Assembly (NCBI RefSeq): GCF_013426735.1
Contig: NZ_AP023274.1
Span: 248,001-312,000, forward strand
Origin: Agrobacterium vitis
Lineage (GTDB): Bacteria > Pseudomonadota > Alphaproteobacteria > Rhizobiales > Rhizobiaceae
Direction of reading: 5' to 3'
DNA: 64,000 nucleotides
Shown here: positions 53,778-62,388 of the stretch, piece after piece
How the letters are laid out: every line of letters begins with the position of its first letter
How positions within the stretch are numbered: position 1 is the stretch's first letter
Position numbers and translations under genes: made by a program
The notes under the pieces: generated by a model
What the model was told of the DNA's origin: nothing
The model's database searches: none
What the model saw: the letters and a program-made list of their open reading frames with translations, nothing else

Positions 53778-54776
53778 TTATTTGATCTGGAAGCCGTGAG
53801 CCAGAGGATCTCGATCGTCCACGAAGATGGTGTTGTGACCAATGATCCGGGCCCATCCGCCAACGCTCGGCTTGATCCCCTTGAAGGAACCGACCATGAC
53901 CTCTTCCTCGACCCGACCTTCGAAAACAGTGCCGATGATACTTTCCTGACGAAACGCCTCACCCACCTTCAATCGACCCTTGCCGTAAAGCTGTGCCATT
54001 CTTGCCGAAGTGCCGGTCCCGCCCGGGGAGCGATCAATGGCCTTGTCGCCGTAGAATACGGCTCCACGACCGTCTGACGCATCGCTTGTCGGTTTATCGC
54101 ACCAGAGGGCATGATGAACGCCTCGAATCCGGTCATCGTCCGGATGCTGGGGATCGCAGATATCCGCCAATGCGTCCCGCAGCTTCACGCTGAGGTCTAC
54201 GATGTCACTGCCGGACATGCCGTCGAGCCCCGACCACGATGCCTGCGGCTCCACCACGGCATAATAATTGCCGCCATAGGAAATATCGACAATAAGACGC
54301 CCGATGCCGGGAATATCAACCTCGACATCTGCTGCGTGGAGATAGCTCGGCACGTTGAACATACGAACGGATTCCACGAATGCACCGGGCTTTTCATAGT
54401 GTATATCCACCCGACCAGCCGGAGTTTCGATGGAAAGCTGTCCCTCGACTCTAGGTGTGATGAGGCCTTCCTCGACACCGGCTGTCACCAAGCCAATCGT
54501 ACCAGCTCCGCACATCGGCAGGCATCCGCTGACCTCGATGAAAATGACTGCGAAATCGCAGTCGTCGCGGTAGGCCGGATAAATGATCGCGCCGGACATG
54601 ATGTCATGGCCACGTGGCTCGAACATCAGGGCTTTTCGCACCCAGTCGTGGTCCCTGACAAACAGTTCCCGACGCTCAGCAATCGGCAAATGCGGTAGAA
54701 GTGGACCGCCTCCGGCAACGAGGCGAACCGGATTGCCGCATGTATGGCTGTCGATACAAAAGAAGCTGTGCCGCAT
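53778..54776 (-). CDS. Proline-racemase-family protein (hydroxyproline 2-epimerase-like) lacking the second catalytic Cys
   Basis: A 332-residue member of the proline racemase family. Family marks: DSHTCGNPVRLV at the N-terminus, the first active-site loop PMCGAGTIG with C89, and the second loop DRSPGGTGTSARMA. In epimerases the second loop reads SPCGTGTSA; here codon 252 is GGC (54021-54023), so the second acid/base Cys is Gly, and the loop-one His is Ala. Dehydratase relatives have Thr at the second site. Epimerase activity is therefore doubtful. It is the last enzyme gene of a hydroxyproline-like operon. Confidence 0.88.
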   Translation of the reverse strand: MRHSFFCIDSHTCGNPVRLVAGGGPLLPHLPIAERRELFVRDHDWVRKALMFEPRGHDIMSGAIIYPAYRDDCDFAVIFIEVSGCLPMCGAGTIGLVTAGVEEGLITPRVEGQLSIETPAGRVDIHYEKPGAFVESVRMFNVPSYLHAADVEVDIPGIGRLIVDISYGGNYYAVVEPQASWSGLDGMSGSDIVDLSVKLRDALADICDPQHPDDDRIRGVHHALWCDKPTSDASDGRGAVFYGDKAIDRSPGGTGTSARMAQLYGKGRLKVGEAFRQESIIGTVFEGRVEEEVMVGSFKGIKPSVGGWARIIGHNTIFVDDRDPLAHGFQIK

Positions 54777-54795
54777 GATCGTTCCTTATCAAGTG

Positions 54796-55653
54796 TCAGG
54801 TGCTGGCTGCGCCGGGTGTCCGGCCTCGCTGCAATGCGCCGCGTGACAGTCGATCAAGGAAAATCGCCACCGCGACGATCGCCAGTCCTGCCCGCAGGCC
54901 GAGACCCATTTCCATGCGGGTCAGTCCGCGTGTAACCTCGGCTCCCAAGCCGCCAGCCCCGACAAGACCGGCCAGAACAACAATGGCCAGTGACAGAAGA
55001 ATGCACTGGTTTAACCCTACGAGCAGCGTGGGCGTTGCCGCAGGAATTTCAATCTTGAACAGGATGGCGCGCGGCGAGGCACCTGTGGCCTGTCCAAGTT
55101 CCAACAGGTCTTTGGGCACCTGATTGAACGCCAGCGTCGTGAGCCGCAACATCGGTGGTATGCCGTAGACGATCGTCGCGATGATCGCAGGGACCCGCCC
55201 GAGGCTGAAAATCATCACGGCGGGGATCAGGTAGACCCATGGTGGCACCGTCTGCATGATGTCGAGCAACGGGCGAATGATTGCCTCGACCCTTCGATGC
55301 CGGGACGCCAGAATGCCGAGCGGAAAGGCAATCATCACAGAGATACACACCGATACCGTGACCAGGGCAAGGGTCTGCATAGACGCCTCCCACAGACCTG
55401 ACAAGACGCAGAAGGACAAGGCAATCGCGCTTGTTGCCGCCACGCGCATATTGACGAAGACGGCAGCCAGGGCAACGACGACCAGGATGACGGCATAGAA
55501 AGGCAAAAAGAGAAGAGCTGTTTCGATACTTCCAAGAACGGCTTCGATGACCTTTGTCACGATATCGAAAAAAGGATGGAAATTGGCGTTCAGCCAATCA
55601 ACGACGGGGGCGAGATAGGCACCGGGAGAAAACCAAACTGTTTCCGGGGTCAT
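54796..55653 (-). CDS. ProW/OpuAB-type betaine/amino-acid ABC importer permease
   Basis: A 285-residue inner-membrane permease of the quaternary-amine (QAT) type. The coupling loop is LLELGQATGASPRAIL followed by KIEIPAATPTLLVGL; PLLDIMQTVPPWVYLIP and GLVGAGGLG are further ProW features. Its ATG lies inside the end of the other permease (4-base overlap), so the two are a heterodimeric pair. Confidence 0.92.
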   Translation of the reverse strand: MTPETVWFSPGAYLAPVVDWLNANFHPFFDIVTKVIEAVLGSIETALLFLPFYAVILVVVALAAVFVNMRVAATSAIALSFCVLSGLWEASMQTLALVTVSVCISVMIAFPLGILASRHRRVEAIIRPLLDIMQTVPPWVYLIPAVMIFSLGRVPAIIATIVYGIPPMLRLTTLAFNQVPKDLLELGQATGASPRAILFKIEIPAATPTLLVGLNQCILLSLAIVVLAGLVGAGGLGAEVTRGLTRMEMGLGLRAGLAIVAVAIFLDRLSRGALQRGRTPGAAST

Positions 55654-56498
55654 GATTTCGTTCCCTTGCTACGGTGTGCCGCACTTTGTGTCAGTCGGTC
55701 GAGCACCATGGTCAAGATGACGATGGCAATTGCAGCATTGATCGAGGTTGCGATATTCAGCGTTCTGACGGCACTATAGATGGTTTCACCAAGCCCACCA
55801 GAACCGACGATACCGGCGATCACCACCATGCCGAACGCCATCATCAGGCTCTGGTTGATCCCGGCCATGACGCTCGGTATCGCGAATGGCAGTCTGATCT
55901 TGACGAACATCTGCCAGGACGTCAGGCCGTTGGCCTGTCCCAGTTCAATAAAATCATTGGGCGTTCTGCGAATGCCGAGAGATGTCAACCGGATCGCCGG
56001 TGGCATGGCGACAATGACCGTGGCAAGAAGGGCCGTGGCAGGTCCATATCCCATCAGTGCAATGGTTGGCAGAAGGTAGATATAAGGTGGCAGCGTCTGG
56101 ATGAGATCGAGCACCGGCTCGACAATCTTGTCGAAGGCTTTGACGAAACCCGCCACGATACCAAGGGGAATGCCGATCACCAGCGCCATGAAGGTGGCGG
56201 TGATCACCAGCGCCAATGTGCTCATGGTCTCGGCCCAAAGACCCATGACCGCACAACCCAGCATGGCGACACCGATCAAAAGACCGGCCTTGCTGTTGAT
56301 CAACCGCCATCCGAGAAGGGCTGCAATCAAGGCAACCACATAGAATGGCGCAAGCTGAAACAGCCAGAGAACGCCTCCATAGGTGCCTTCCAGCACCGCT
56401 CTGATCGAATCAAACAGCCATGAGGCATGATCGCTGATCCAGTTGAGCGTGTCGTCAATGTGTTCATCAAAGCTGTCTGTAATAACGGAGGTGTCCAT
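55650..56498 (-). CDS. ProW/OpuAB-type betaine/amino-acid ABC importer permease
   Basis: A 282-residue permease, homologous to its neighbour but clearly distinct: PVLDLIQTLPPYIYLLP, coupling loop FIELGQANGLTSWQMF then KIRLPFAIPSVMAGI, and GIVGSGGLGETI. ATG 56498. It starts 11 bases after the ATPase gene. Two permease genes, instead of one homodimeric ProW, suggest a heterodimeric channel. Confidence 0.92.
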   Translation of the reverse strand: MDTSVITDSFDEHIDDTLNWISDHASWLFDSIRAVLEGTYGGVLWLFQLAPFYVVALIAALLGWRLINSKAGLLIGVAMLGCAVMGLWAETMSTLALVITATFMALVIGIPLGIVAGFVKAFDKIVEPVLDLIQTLPPYIYLLPTIALMGYGPATALLATVIVAMPPAIRLTSLGIRRTPNDFIELGQANGLTSWQMFVKIRLPFAIPSVMAGINQSLMMAFGMVVIAGIVGSGGLGETIYSAVRTLNIATSINAAIAIVILTMVLDRLTQSAAHRSKGTKS

Positions 56499-56509
56499 GA
56501 CATTGCCCC

Positions 56510-57601
56510 CTATGCCGCTGCGGTCGGCTGGGCCGGACTGCCTGCGACACCGCAGAGCAGGCCGCGCGTGGTGACAATGCCGATGACGTTGCCGTTCTCG
56601 GCAATGGCCACGGCATCGCGTTCAGACTGCATGGTCAAGGCGATCAGCGCACCAATATCCGCCTCCGGCGTGGCGCGCAAAAGCGTGTCGATGTCTGAGC
56701 CGGGATGATCACGCTTATAAACCTCAACCGGGATCATAACAGAATGCGCCTTGACCAGATGAACTCTGGAAATACCGGCGACGAACTCGGCGACATAGTC
56801 GTCTGCCGGTTGCGTAACGATCTCTTCTGCATTACCGACCTGAACGATAACACCGTCCTTCATGATGGCGATGCGATCGCCGATGCGGATTGCTTCTTCC
56901 AGATCATGGGTGATGAACACGGCGGATTTGCCAAGCGACTTGGTGAGTTGCCGGAATTCGTCCTGAAGCTGGCGACGGATCAGCGGGTCGAGCGCGCTGA
57001 ACGGCTCGTCCATCAGAATGATCTCGGGGTCGGCGGCAATAGCGCGGGCAAGACCGACGCGTTGCTGCATGCCGCCCGACAGCTCGGAGGGATAGCGCGC
57101 CGTCCAGTCCGACAGGCCGACCTTGTCCAGCGCCGCACGGGCAGTCTTGTATCGCTCTTCCTTGCCGACACCTCTGACCTCCAGACCAAAGGCGGCATTC
57201 TCAAGCACGGTCCTGTTCGGCAACAGGGCCACGCTCTGGAAGACCATCCCGATATGGCGCGCGCGGATGTCGCGCAGCTGGGCGGCGTTCAAGGCAGAGA
57301 TATCCTTGCCTTTGACCAGAATCGTGCCAAGGCTCGGTTCGATCAATCTGTTCAGAAGGCGGATCAGGGTCGATTTGCCGCTGCCCGACAATCCCATGAT
57401 ACAGAAAATCTCGCCGCGTCGAACCTGAAGGCTGGCATCTGAGACCCCAACGACGCAATCGTATTCCGTCAGGATCTGCTTCTTGGAGAGGCCCCTTGTC
57501 TTGACCGCCTCGACGGCGGCTTTTGACCGGGCACCGAATATCTTCCAGACAGACTGGCAGTCGATGAGGACTTCACTGGCATCATGCATTGACGTGGTCA
57601 T
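56510..57601 (-). CDS. ProV/OpuAA-type ABC importer ATPase with CBS region
   Basis: A 363-residue ATPase: the typical ProV N-terminal insertion (TRGLSKKQILTEYDCVVGV), Walker A GLSGSGKST, Q-loop FQSVALLPNRTVLENAAFG, signature LSGGMQQRVGLA, Walker B ILMDEPFSALDPL, and a C-terminal CBS-like sensor region (DIDTLLRATPEADIGALI, AENGNVIGIVTTRGLL). I use ATG 57601, with GGGGAA upstream; the longer frame overlaps the hairpin at 57653-57684. Confidence 0.92.
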   Translation of the reverse strand: MTTSMHDASEVLIDCQSVWKIFGARSKAAVEAVKTRGLSKKQILTEYDCVVGVSDASLQVRRGEIFCIMGLSGSGKSTLIRLLNRLIEPSLGTILVKGKDISALNAAQLRDIRARHIGMVFQSVALLPNRTVLENAAFGLEVRGVGKEERYKTARAALDKVGLSDWTARYPSELSGGMQQRVGLARAIAADPEIILMDEPFSALDPLIRRQLQDEFRQLTKSLGKSAVFITHDLEEAIRIGDRIAIMKDGVIVQVGNAEEIVTQPADDYVAEFVAGISRVHLVKAHSVMIPVEVYKRDHPGSDIDTLLRATPEADIGALIALTMQSERDAVAIAENGNVIGIVTTRGLLCGVAGSPAQPTAAA

Positions 57602-57652
57602 CGCGTTCCCCGCGCGCCGGTATTGACCGGCATTCTCTTTTGTGGACGTCAG

Positions 57653-57684
57653 GGCCGGGCCGCCGCCATCACGAAAGCCCGGCC
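57653..57684 (-). promoter_or_regulatory. Intercistronic hairpin after the ProX-type gene
   Basis: GGCCGGGC (57653-57660) pairs exactly with GCCCGGCC (57677-57684) around a 16-base loop, starting 8 bases past the binding-protein stop. It separates an abundant periplasmic component from the ATPase and permease genes. Confidence 0.65.
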
Positions 57685-57692
57685 TTCTCATT

Positions 57693-58544
57693 TTATTCCG
57701 ACTTGATGTTTTCCCAGCGCTTCAGGAGATCGGCATGGCTGTCCGTCCAGCTCTTGATGGCCTCATCCATGGTCTTACCGTCATTAACCGCGCTGTTGAT
57801 TGCGGCGATGTCGGCAAGCGGCACATACACGCTGGCAATCACTTCACGCGCATGCGGGTTCTGAGCCGAGAAGCCCTTCTGCCCGATCCAGTAGTAGCTC
57901 TGCGCTGGCGGGAACACGCCCTTGGGGTCCTTGAGGAATTTGACGTCGTATTTCTGTGCCATCCATGATGGTTCCCAGATCGTCACGGCAATCCATTCCT
58001 TGCGGTCGGATGCAGACTTGAGAGCCGCCGTCATCGCAGCCGTGCTACCCTCGACGAGTTGAAGCTTAAGGCCGTAGTCCTTGACGGCGTTGGCCGCATC
58101 CTTCATCAGGCCCGAGCCTGGCTCGATGCCGACGATCTTGCCGCCGAACTTGTCGGCATTTTCGTTCAACTGTTCGACAGAGTCGATTGGGACGTATTTC
58201 GGAACAGCGATCGCCTGATACAGGCCGTGCGAGACCGGCGAGATTTTTTCCAGACGCTTCTTGTTCTTGTTCCAGTAATCCTGCGCGACATAATCGGTTT
58301 GCGACGCCAAAATCTGAACATCGCCCTTGCTCAATGCGGCATAGGCGATGCCCCATTCAGAGAAGGGTACGACTTTCACGGTGTAGCCGGAATCTTCGAG
58401 CACCTTCTTGGTGATGCCGGTGATCGGGGTGAGGTCTTCCCAAGACATCGTGCCGATGGTGACGGTTTTTTCTTCCGCATGTGCAGACAGGGCGGTCATT
58501 CCGACCATCGCCGCCGCGCAAAGTGCCTTCCACAGAGTCTTCAT
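57693..58544 (-). CDS. ProX/OpuAC-type binding protein of the QAT importer
   Basis: A 283-residue periplasmic binding protein with a Sec signal (MKTLWKALCAAAMVGMTALS, cleavage near AHA-EE). OpuAC features: TIGTMSWEDLTPITGITKKV, YAALSKGDVQILASQTDYVA, KIVGIEPGSGLMKDAANAVK and WIAVTIWEPSWMAQKYDVKF; Trp residues of the kind that form the cation cage are present. ATG 58544 follows AGGAGCG. The operon context suggests a hydroxyproline, proline or betaine ligand. Confidence 0.92.
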   Translation of the reverse strand: MKTLWKALCAAAMVGMTALSAHAEEKTVTIGTMSWEDLTPITGITKKVLEDSGYTVKVVPFSEWGIAYAALSKGDVQILASQTDYVAQDYWNKNKKRLEKISPVSHGLYQAIAVPKYVPIDSVEQLNENADKFGGKIVGIEPGSGLMKDAANAVKDYGLKLQLVEGSTAAMTAALKSASDRKEWIAVTIWEPSWMAQKYDVKFLKDPKGVFPPAQSYYWIGQKGFSAQNPHAREVIASVYVPLADIAAINSAVNDGKTMDEAIKSWTDSHADLLKRWENIKSE

Positions 58545-58623
58545 TTTTCGCTCCTAGTTTTACGTTCCCATTATCGTTGAAGCCTCGCGCTTAAGCGCGG
58601 TCTCCCCATTGCGCGGCGACGTT

Positions 58624-59970
58624 TTATCCCTCGCGGCCTGCACGCAATTCCTGCCATTTGATCACGGTGTTGGCACCGAGCCATGTGAAAGGCTCCGGTG
58701 GAAGCCTGCTCGGCTGTGCGTGATCGTTGAATTCTTCAAGATGTGTCGAGGTATTTCCGGTGGCGAGTTCCGCTGTCAGCATGCCAGCCAGCGTGCTTTT
58801 CACCGTGCCAAGGCCGTTTTCGCAGCAAGCCGAATACAGCCCTTCTTCCACCTCGCCGAAGGCCGGCACATGGTTGCGGGTGAGGCAAATACGGCCTGCC
58901 CAGCAATGTTCGAACGGCAGGTCCTTCAATGCGGGAAAACGCCTGTCCAGCGACACCCGATGTTCCCGAGCCATTTTTCGCAGACGTTGATCTGTCAGTT
59001 GCAGGCTGAAATCGTAGGTCCACTTGGTCCGCAAAGCGATGCGCGACTGGCCGTTCGATGTAATTTTCCGAACCGTTGCTCCCATGGGATCGGCAGGCAA
59101 CAGAGCCCATCGATCATGCCCGCTTGCCTTGCGCCCGAAATCCTCTGCCGGGAACGGAGCCGTCATTGAGGCATAACCGAAGAAGTGCATGAGACGACCG
59201 TTGAAATGACCAAAGTCATTGATATGGCCGTTGACGCCCAGAATGACCTTGGGCGCAGAGACACTGCCCCGTGGTGAGGTCGCCTTCCATAGACTGTTTT
59301 CCCGCATCAGGGACGTGACAGGCGAGCGTTCGAAGATATCGACCTGCTGCCAAAGCCCGGCTGCGAAGGTGCGAATATAATCGGCGGGCTGGATGAGCAC
59401 GGCCCCCGGCGTGTAGATGCCACCGAGGTAGAAATCGGTTCCGGTGATCTCCCGCATTTGTGCCGCATCGAGGAAACTGTGCTTCTCGCCCGCATTCAGC
59501 AGGGATTTGCCAAAATCCTCATTTAGCTTCATGCCGCGCTCGGTTGCCGCCGCATTGATCTTGCCGGACGGATCGAACGTCTCGCGTGACATTCCGTATT
59601 CCGCCGCAGCTTGCGTTGCGAAGGCAATCGCCGTGCGGTTCTGCGCCATTTCGATGCGGGTATCGTCGGTACTGCCGCTTGAATATTCGCCAGACGACAG
59701 GTCGTGCGGAACATCGATCATGAAACCGGAATTTCGTCCCGAGCCGCCTTTTCCCACTTCGCTTGCGTCGAGAATGACAATCTTGTCGTCTGGTCGAAGC
59801 TGTAGCAGACGACGGGCAGCGGAAAGACCCGCAAAGCCCGCACCGACAATCAGCCAATCCGCAGTCACGTTGCCTTCGAGGCTACGGAGGGGAAACGAAC
59901 GCGTGCTGATCGCCTCCCAGCCGGAGACACCATTTTCAACGGGCAAACGTTTGACCGATATTTTGTTCAT
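58624..59970 (-). CDS. FAD-dependent D-amino-acid-type oxidoreductase
   Basis: A 448-residue flavoprotein of the DAO/PuuB group. The dinucleotide fold WLIVGAGFAGLSAARRLLQL begins near residue 40, followed by KIVILDASEVGKGGSGRNSG; the substrate-side C-terminus has LPFEHCWAGRICLTRNHVPA and CCENGLGTVKSTLAGMLTAE. In the hydroxyproline pathway an enzyme of this class oxidises cis-4-hydroxy-D-proline to the pyrroline; a PuuB-like amine oxidation is the alternative. Its ATG overlaps the aldehyde dehydrogenase stop by 4 bases. Confidence 0.88.
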   Translation of the reverse strand: MNKISVKRLPVENGVSGWEAISTRSFPLRSLEGNVTADWLIVGAGFAGLSAARRLLQLRPDDKIVILDASEVGKGGSGRNSGFMIDVPHDLSSGEYSSGSTDDTRIEMAQNRTAIAFATQAAAEYGMSRETFDPSGKINAAATERGMKLNEDFGKSLLNAGEKHSFLDAAQMREITGTDFYLGGIYTPGAVLIQPADYIRTFAAGLWQQVDIFERSPVTSLMRENSLWKATSPRGSVSAPKVILGVNGHINDFGHFNGRLMHFFGYASMTAPFPAEDFGRKASGHDRWALLPADPMGATVRKITSNGQSRIALRTKWTYDFSLQLTDQRLRKMAREHRVSLDRRFPALKDLPFEHCWAGRICLTRNHVPAFGEVEEGLYSACCENGLGTVKSTLAGMLTAELATGNTSTHLEEFNDHAQPSRLPPEPFTWLGANTVIKWQELRAGREG

Positions 59971-61484
59971 CGGATCGTCTCATCCACAGAACGCTCGGAA
60001 ATATCGATCCAGATTGTCTTCAGTTCGCAATAATTGTCATGCGCGAAGATTGACTTGTCGCGGCCACCGAAGCCCGATTCCTTGTAGCCACCAAACGGTG
60101 TGGAGGCATCACCTTCGCCAAAGCAGTTGACGGTGACGAGCCCGGCACGAATGTCACGTGACAACCGGATCGCCTGACGCAGGCTGCCGGTATAGACCGA
60201 TGCGGTAAGGCCGTAATTGGTGTCATTGGCCAGCGCGACGGCCTCGGCCAATGTATCGAAGGCGGTCACCGACAGGATCGGTCCGAAAATCTCCTCCTTG
60301 AACAGGCGGCTTGAGGGCGTGACCCCATCGACAACAGTCGGCTCAATATAAATGCCGCCATGCGTCGCCCCGCCATAGACAACAGAGAGCTTCTCTTTTT
60401 TGGCATCATCGAGAAACGATTTCACTTTTTCAAAGTGGGTTTTGCTGACGAGCGCCCCGATGCGGTTTTCCGGATCGAGCGGATTGCCGGTCTTCCATTC
60501 GCGCAGATAGGCACCGATCCGCTCTAGCAATTCGTCCTTGATCGTTCTGTCGACAATCAGGCGGGACGTCGCGGAGCAGTTTTCGCCCATGTTCCAGAAC
60601 GCACCGTTAACGACCTGCTCGGCCACCAGATCGAGGTCTTCGGCATCGGCAAGAACGACGGCGGGGTTTTTGCCGCCGCATTCGAGAACCACTTTCTTCA
60701 GGTTGGAATCTGCCGCATAGCGCAGGAAGCGACGTCCGGTCGCCGTCGATCCGGTGAAGGCCACCATATCGACATCCATGTGCAGACCGATTGGCTCGCC
60801 GGCCTCCTTGCCGCCACCGGTGACGACGTTGAAGACGCCAGCCGGAATCCCTGCTTCAATTGCGAGTTCGGCGACCCGCAGCGTGGTGAGCGAGGTTTCC
60901 TGTGCTGGCTTGACAATGACGGAGCATCCCGAAGCCAGCGCCGGACCGATCTTCCAGGCCAGCATCAGCAGAGGAAAATTCCAGGGGAGAACGCAGCCGA
61001 CCACGCCGATCGGTTCGCGTACCACCATTGCCAGCGCGTTTGGCCCGACCGGATTGGTATTGTCGTATAGCTTGTCGATGACTTCGGCATGGAAGCGGAT
61101 GGTGTGGATCGTATCGGCCACATCGACTGTCTGGCATTCGCGCACCGGTTTGCCGCTGTCGAGACTTTCCATGACAGCCAGCTCGTGGCGGTTCTCTTCG
61201 ATCAGCTTTGCCAGCTTCAACAGGGCAGCCTTGCGATCGCCGGGAGCTTGATGCCGCCAGCGGCCATCGTCGAACGCCTGTCTCGCCTTGGCAACCGCAT
61301 CATCGACGTCGCTCACATCACAGGCGGCAATCTCCGCCAATGTCTCGCCAGTTGCGGGATTGATCGAGGTGAAGGTCTTGCCGGATTTTGCCGGACGAAA
61401 TGCGCCGTCGATGAAAGCATTGGTCGGCAATTCAAGACTGGCAGCGATGGCCTTGTATTCGGCCACGGTCAAAGGTTCATGCAT
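59967..61484 (-). CDS. NAD(P)-dependent aldehyde dehydrogenase
   Basis: A 505-residue ALDH: cofactor motif GCVLPWNFPLLMLAWKIGPA, FTGSTATGRRF, general base Glu in VVLECGGKNPAV, catalytic Cys in MGENCSATSRLIV, and the C-terminal TPFGGYKESGFGG. It resembles betaine-aldehyde/PuuC-type enzymes; in a hydroxyproline pathway it would oxidise 2-oxoglutarate semialdehyde to 2-oxoglutarate. ATG 61484 follows GGGAG and overlaps the DapA-family stop by 8 bases. Confidence 0.93.
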   Translation of the reverse strand: MHEPLTVAEYKAIAASLELPTNAFIDGAFRPAKSGKTFTSINPATGETLAEIAACDVSDVDDAVAKARQAFDDGRWRHQAPGDRKAALLKLAKLIEENRHELAVMESLDSGKPVRECQTVDVADTIHTIRFHAEVIDKLYDNTNPVGPNALAMVVREPIGVVGCVLPWNFPLLMLAWKIGPALASGCSVIVKPAQETSLTTLRVAELAIEAGIPAGVFNVVTGGGKEAGEPIGLHMDVDMVAFTGSTATGRRFLRYAADSNLKKVVLECGGKNPAVVLADAEDLDLVAEQVVNGAFWNMGENCSATSRLIVDRTIKDELLERIGAYLREWKTGNPLDPENRIGALVSKTHFEKVKSFLDDAKKEKLSVVYGGATHGGIYIEPTVVDGVTPSSRLFKEEIFGPILSVTAFDTLAEAVALANDTNYGLTASVYTGSLRQAIRLSRDIRAGLVTVNCFGEGDASTPFGGYKESGFGGRDKSIFAHDNYCELKTIWIDISERSVDETIR

Positions 61485-62388
61485 TGTTGGCTCCCGAGGT
61501 GATCTGGGCAACCGTGCGCTTCACTGTCGTGACGACGGTCTCAAGGATTCTTTTTTCTTGCGAATTCAGTGGCCGTAGCGGCGCGCGTACCGATCCGGTC
61601 TTCAGGCCGATCAGTTCACAGCCATATTTGATCGACTGAACGAATTTACCGCATTCGAGAAAATCCATCAGCGGCAGCATCGCGGTCATGATCGCGCGGC
61701 CCTTGTCGAAATTCTTCTCCAGAACGCAGGCTTCATAAAGCGCGACATGCTCGCGCGGCAGGAAGTTTGAGCCAGCGCAGACCCAGCTTTTTGCTCCCCA
61801 GGCGAAGAATTCGAGCGCCTGGTCGTCCCATCCACAAGACAGGCCGATATGCGGAAACTTCCGGGCCAGAAGGTGAAGGTTGGCCATGTCGCCAGAGCTT
61901 TCCTTGATCGCCACGACATTTTTGGATTTGCCAACCCGGGAGAAATACTCATCCCCCATCACCACACCCATACGGGCCGGATAGTTGTAGAGCATGATCG
62001 GCAGGTTCGCAGCGCGATCAACCGTCAGCGCATGGACGGCGTTCTCGCGTTCTGTCGGCAGCGCATAGGGCGGAGACGACACCAGGATGGCGTCGGCACC
62101 AATATCTTTGGCAGCAACGGCGTAGGCAACGGAATCTTCCGTTCTGGTTGCGCCCGTGCCGATGATCAGCGGAATTCTGGTTCCGATCACGTCTTTTGCA
62201 TGGGCCGCAAGATCGAGGCGCTCCTGCGCGCTCTGGGCGTAATATTCACCCGTTGAACCGCCGACAATGATACCATGAACCTTCGCTTCGATGAGCGATT
62301 CAAGGACGGCCGCAAACCCTGCACGGTCGATCTGCCCATCGGGTCCAAGCGGTGTGACCGCCGGGGTGTAGATACCTTCGAATTTCAT
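61477..62388 (-). CDS. DapA-family aldolase/deaminase (hydroxyproline-pathway type)
   Basis: A 303-residue TIM-barrel enzyme of the dihydrodipicolinate synthase family. Landmarks: VGGSTGEYYAQSAQER, the Tyr in IMLYNYPARMGV and the Schiff-base Lys in VVAIKESSGDMANL. In hydroxyproline catabolism such a protein deaminates pyrroline-4-hydroxy-2-carboxylate to 2-oxoglutarate semialdehyde; here it lies next to an ALDH and a D-amino-acid-type oxidase, so that role is likely. Overlaps with both neighbours indicate coupling. Confidence 0.88.
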   Translation of the reverse strand: MKFEGIYTPAVTPLGPDGQIDRAGFAAVLESLIEAKVHGIIVGGSTGEYYAQSAQERLDLAAHAKDVIGTRIPLIIGTGATRTEDSVAYAVAAKDIGADAILVSSPPYALPTERENAVHALTVDRAANLPIMLYNYPARMGVVMGDEYFSRVGKSKNVVAIKESSGDMANLHLLARKFPHIGLSCGWDDQALEFFAWGAKSWVCAGSNFLPREHVALYEACVLEKNFDKGRAIMTAMLPLMDFLECGKFVQSIKYGCELIGLKTGSVRAPLRPLNSQEKRILETVVTTVKRTVAQITSGANNA

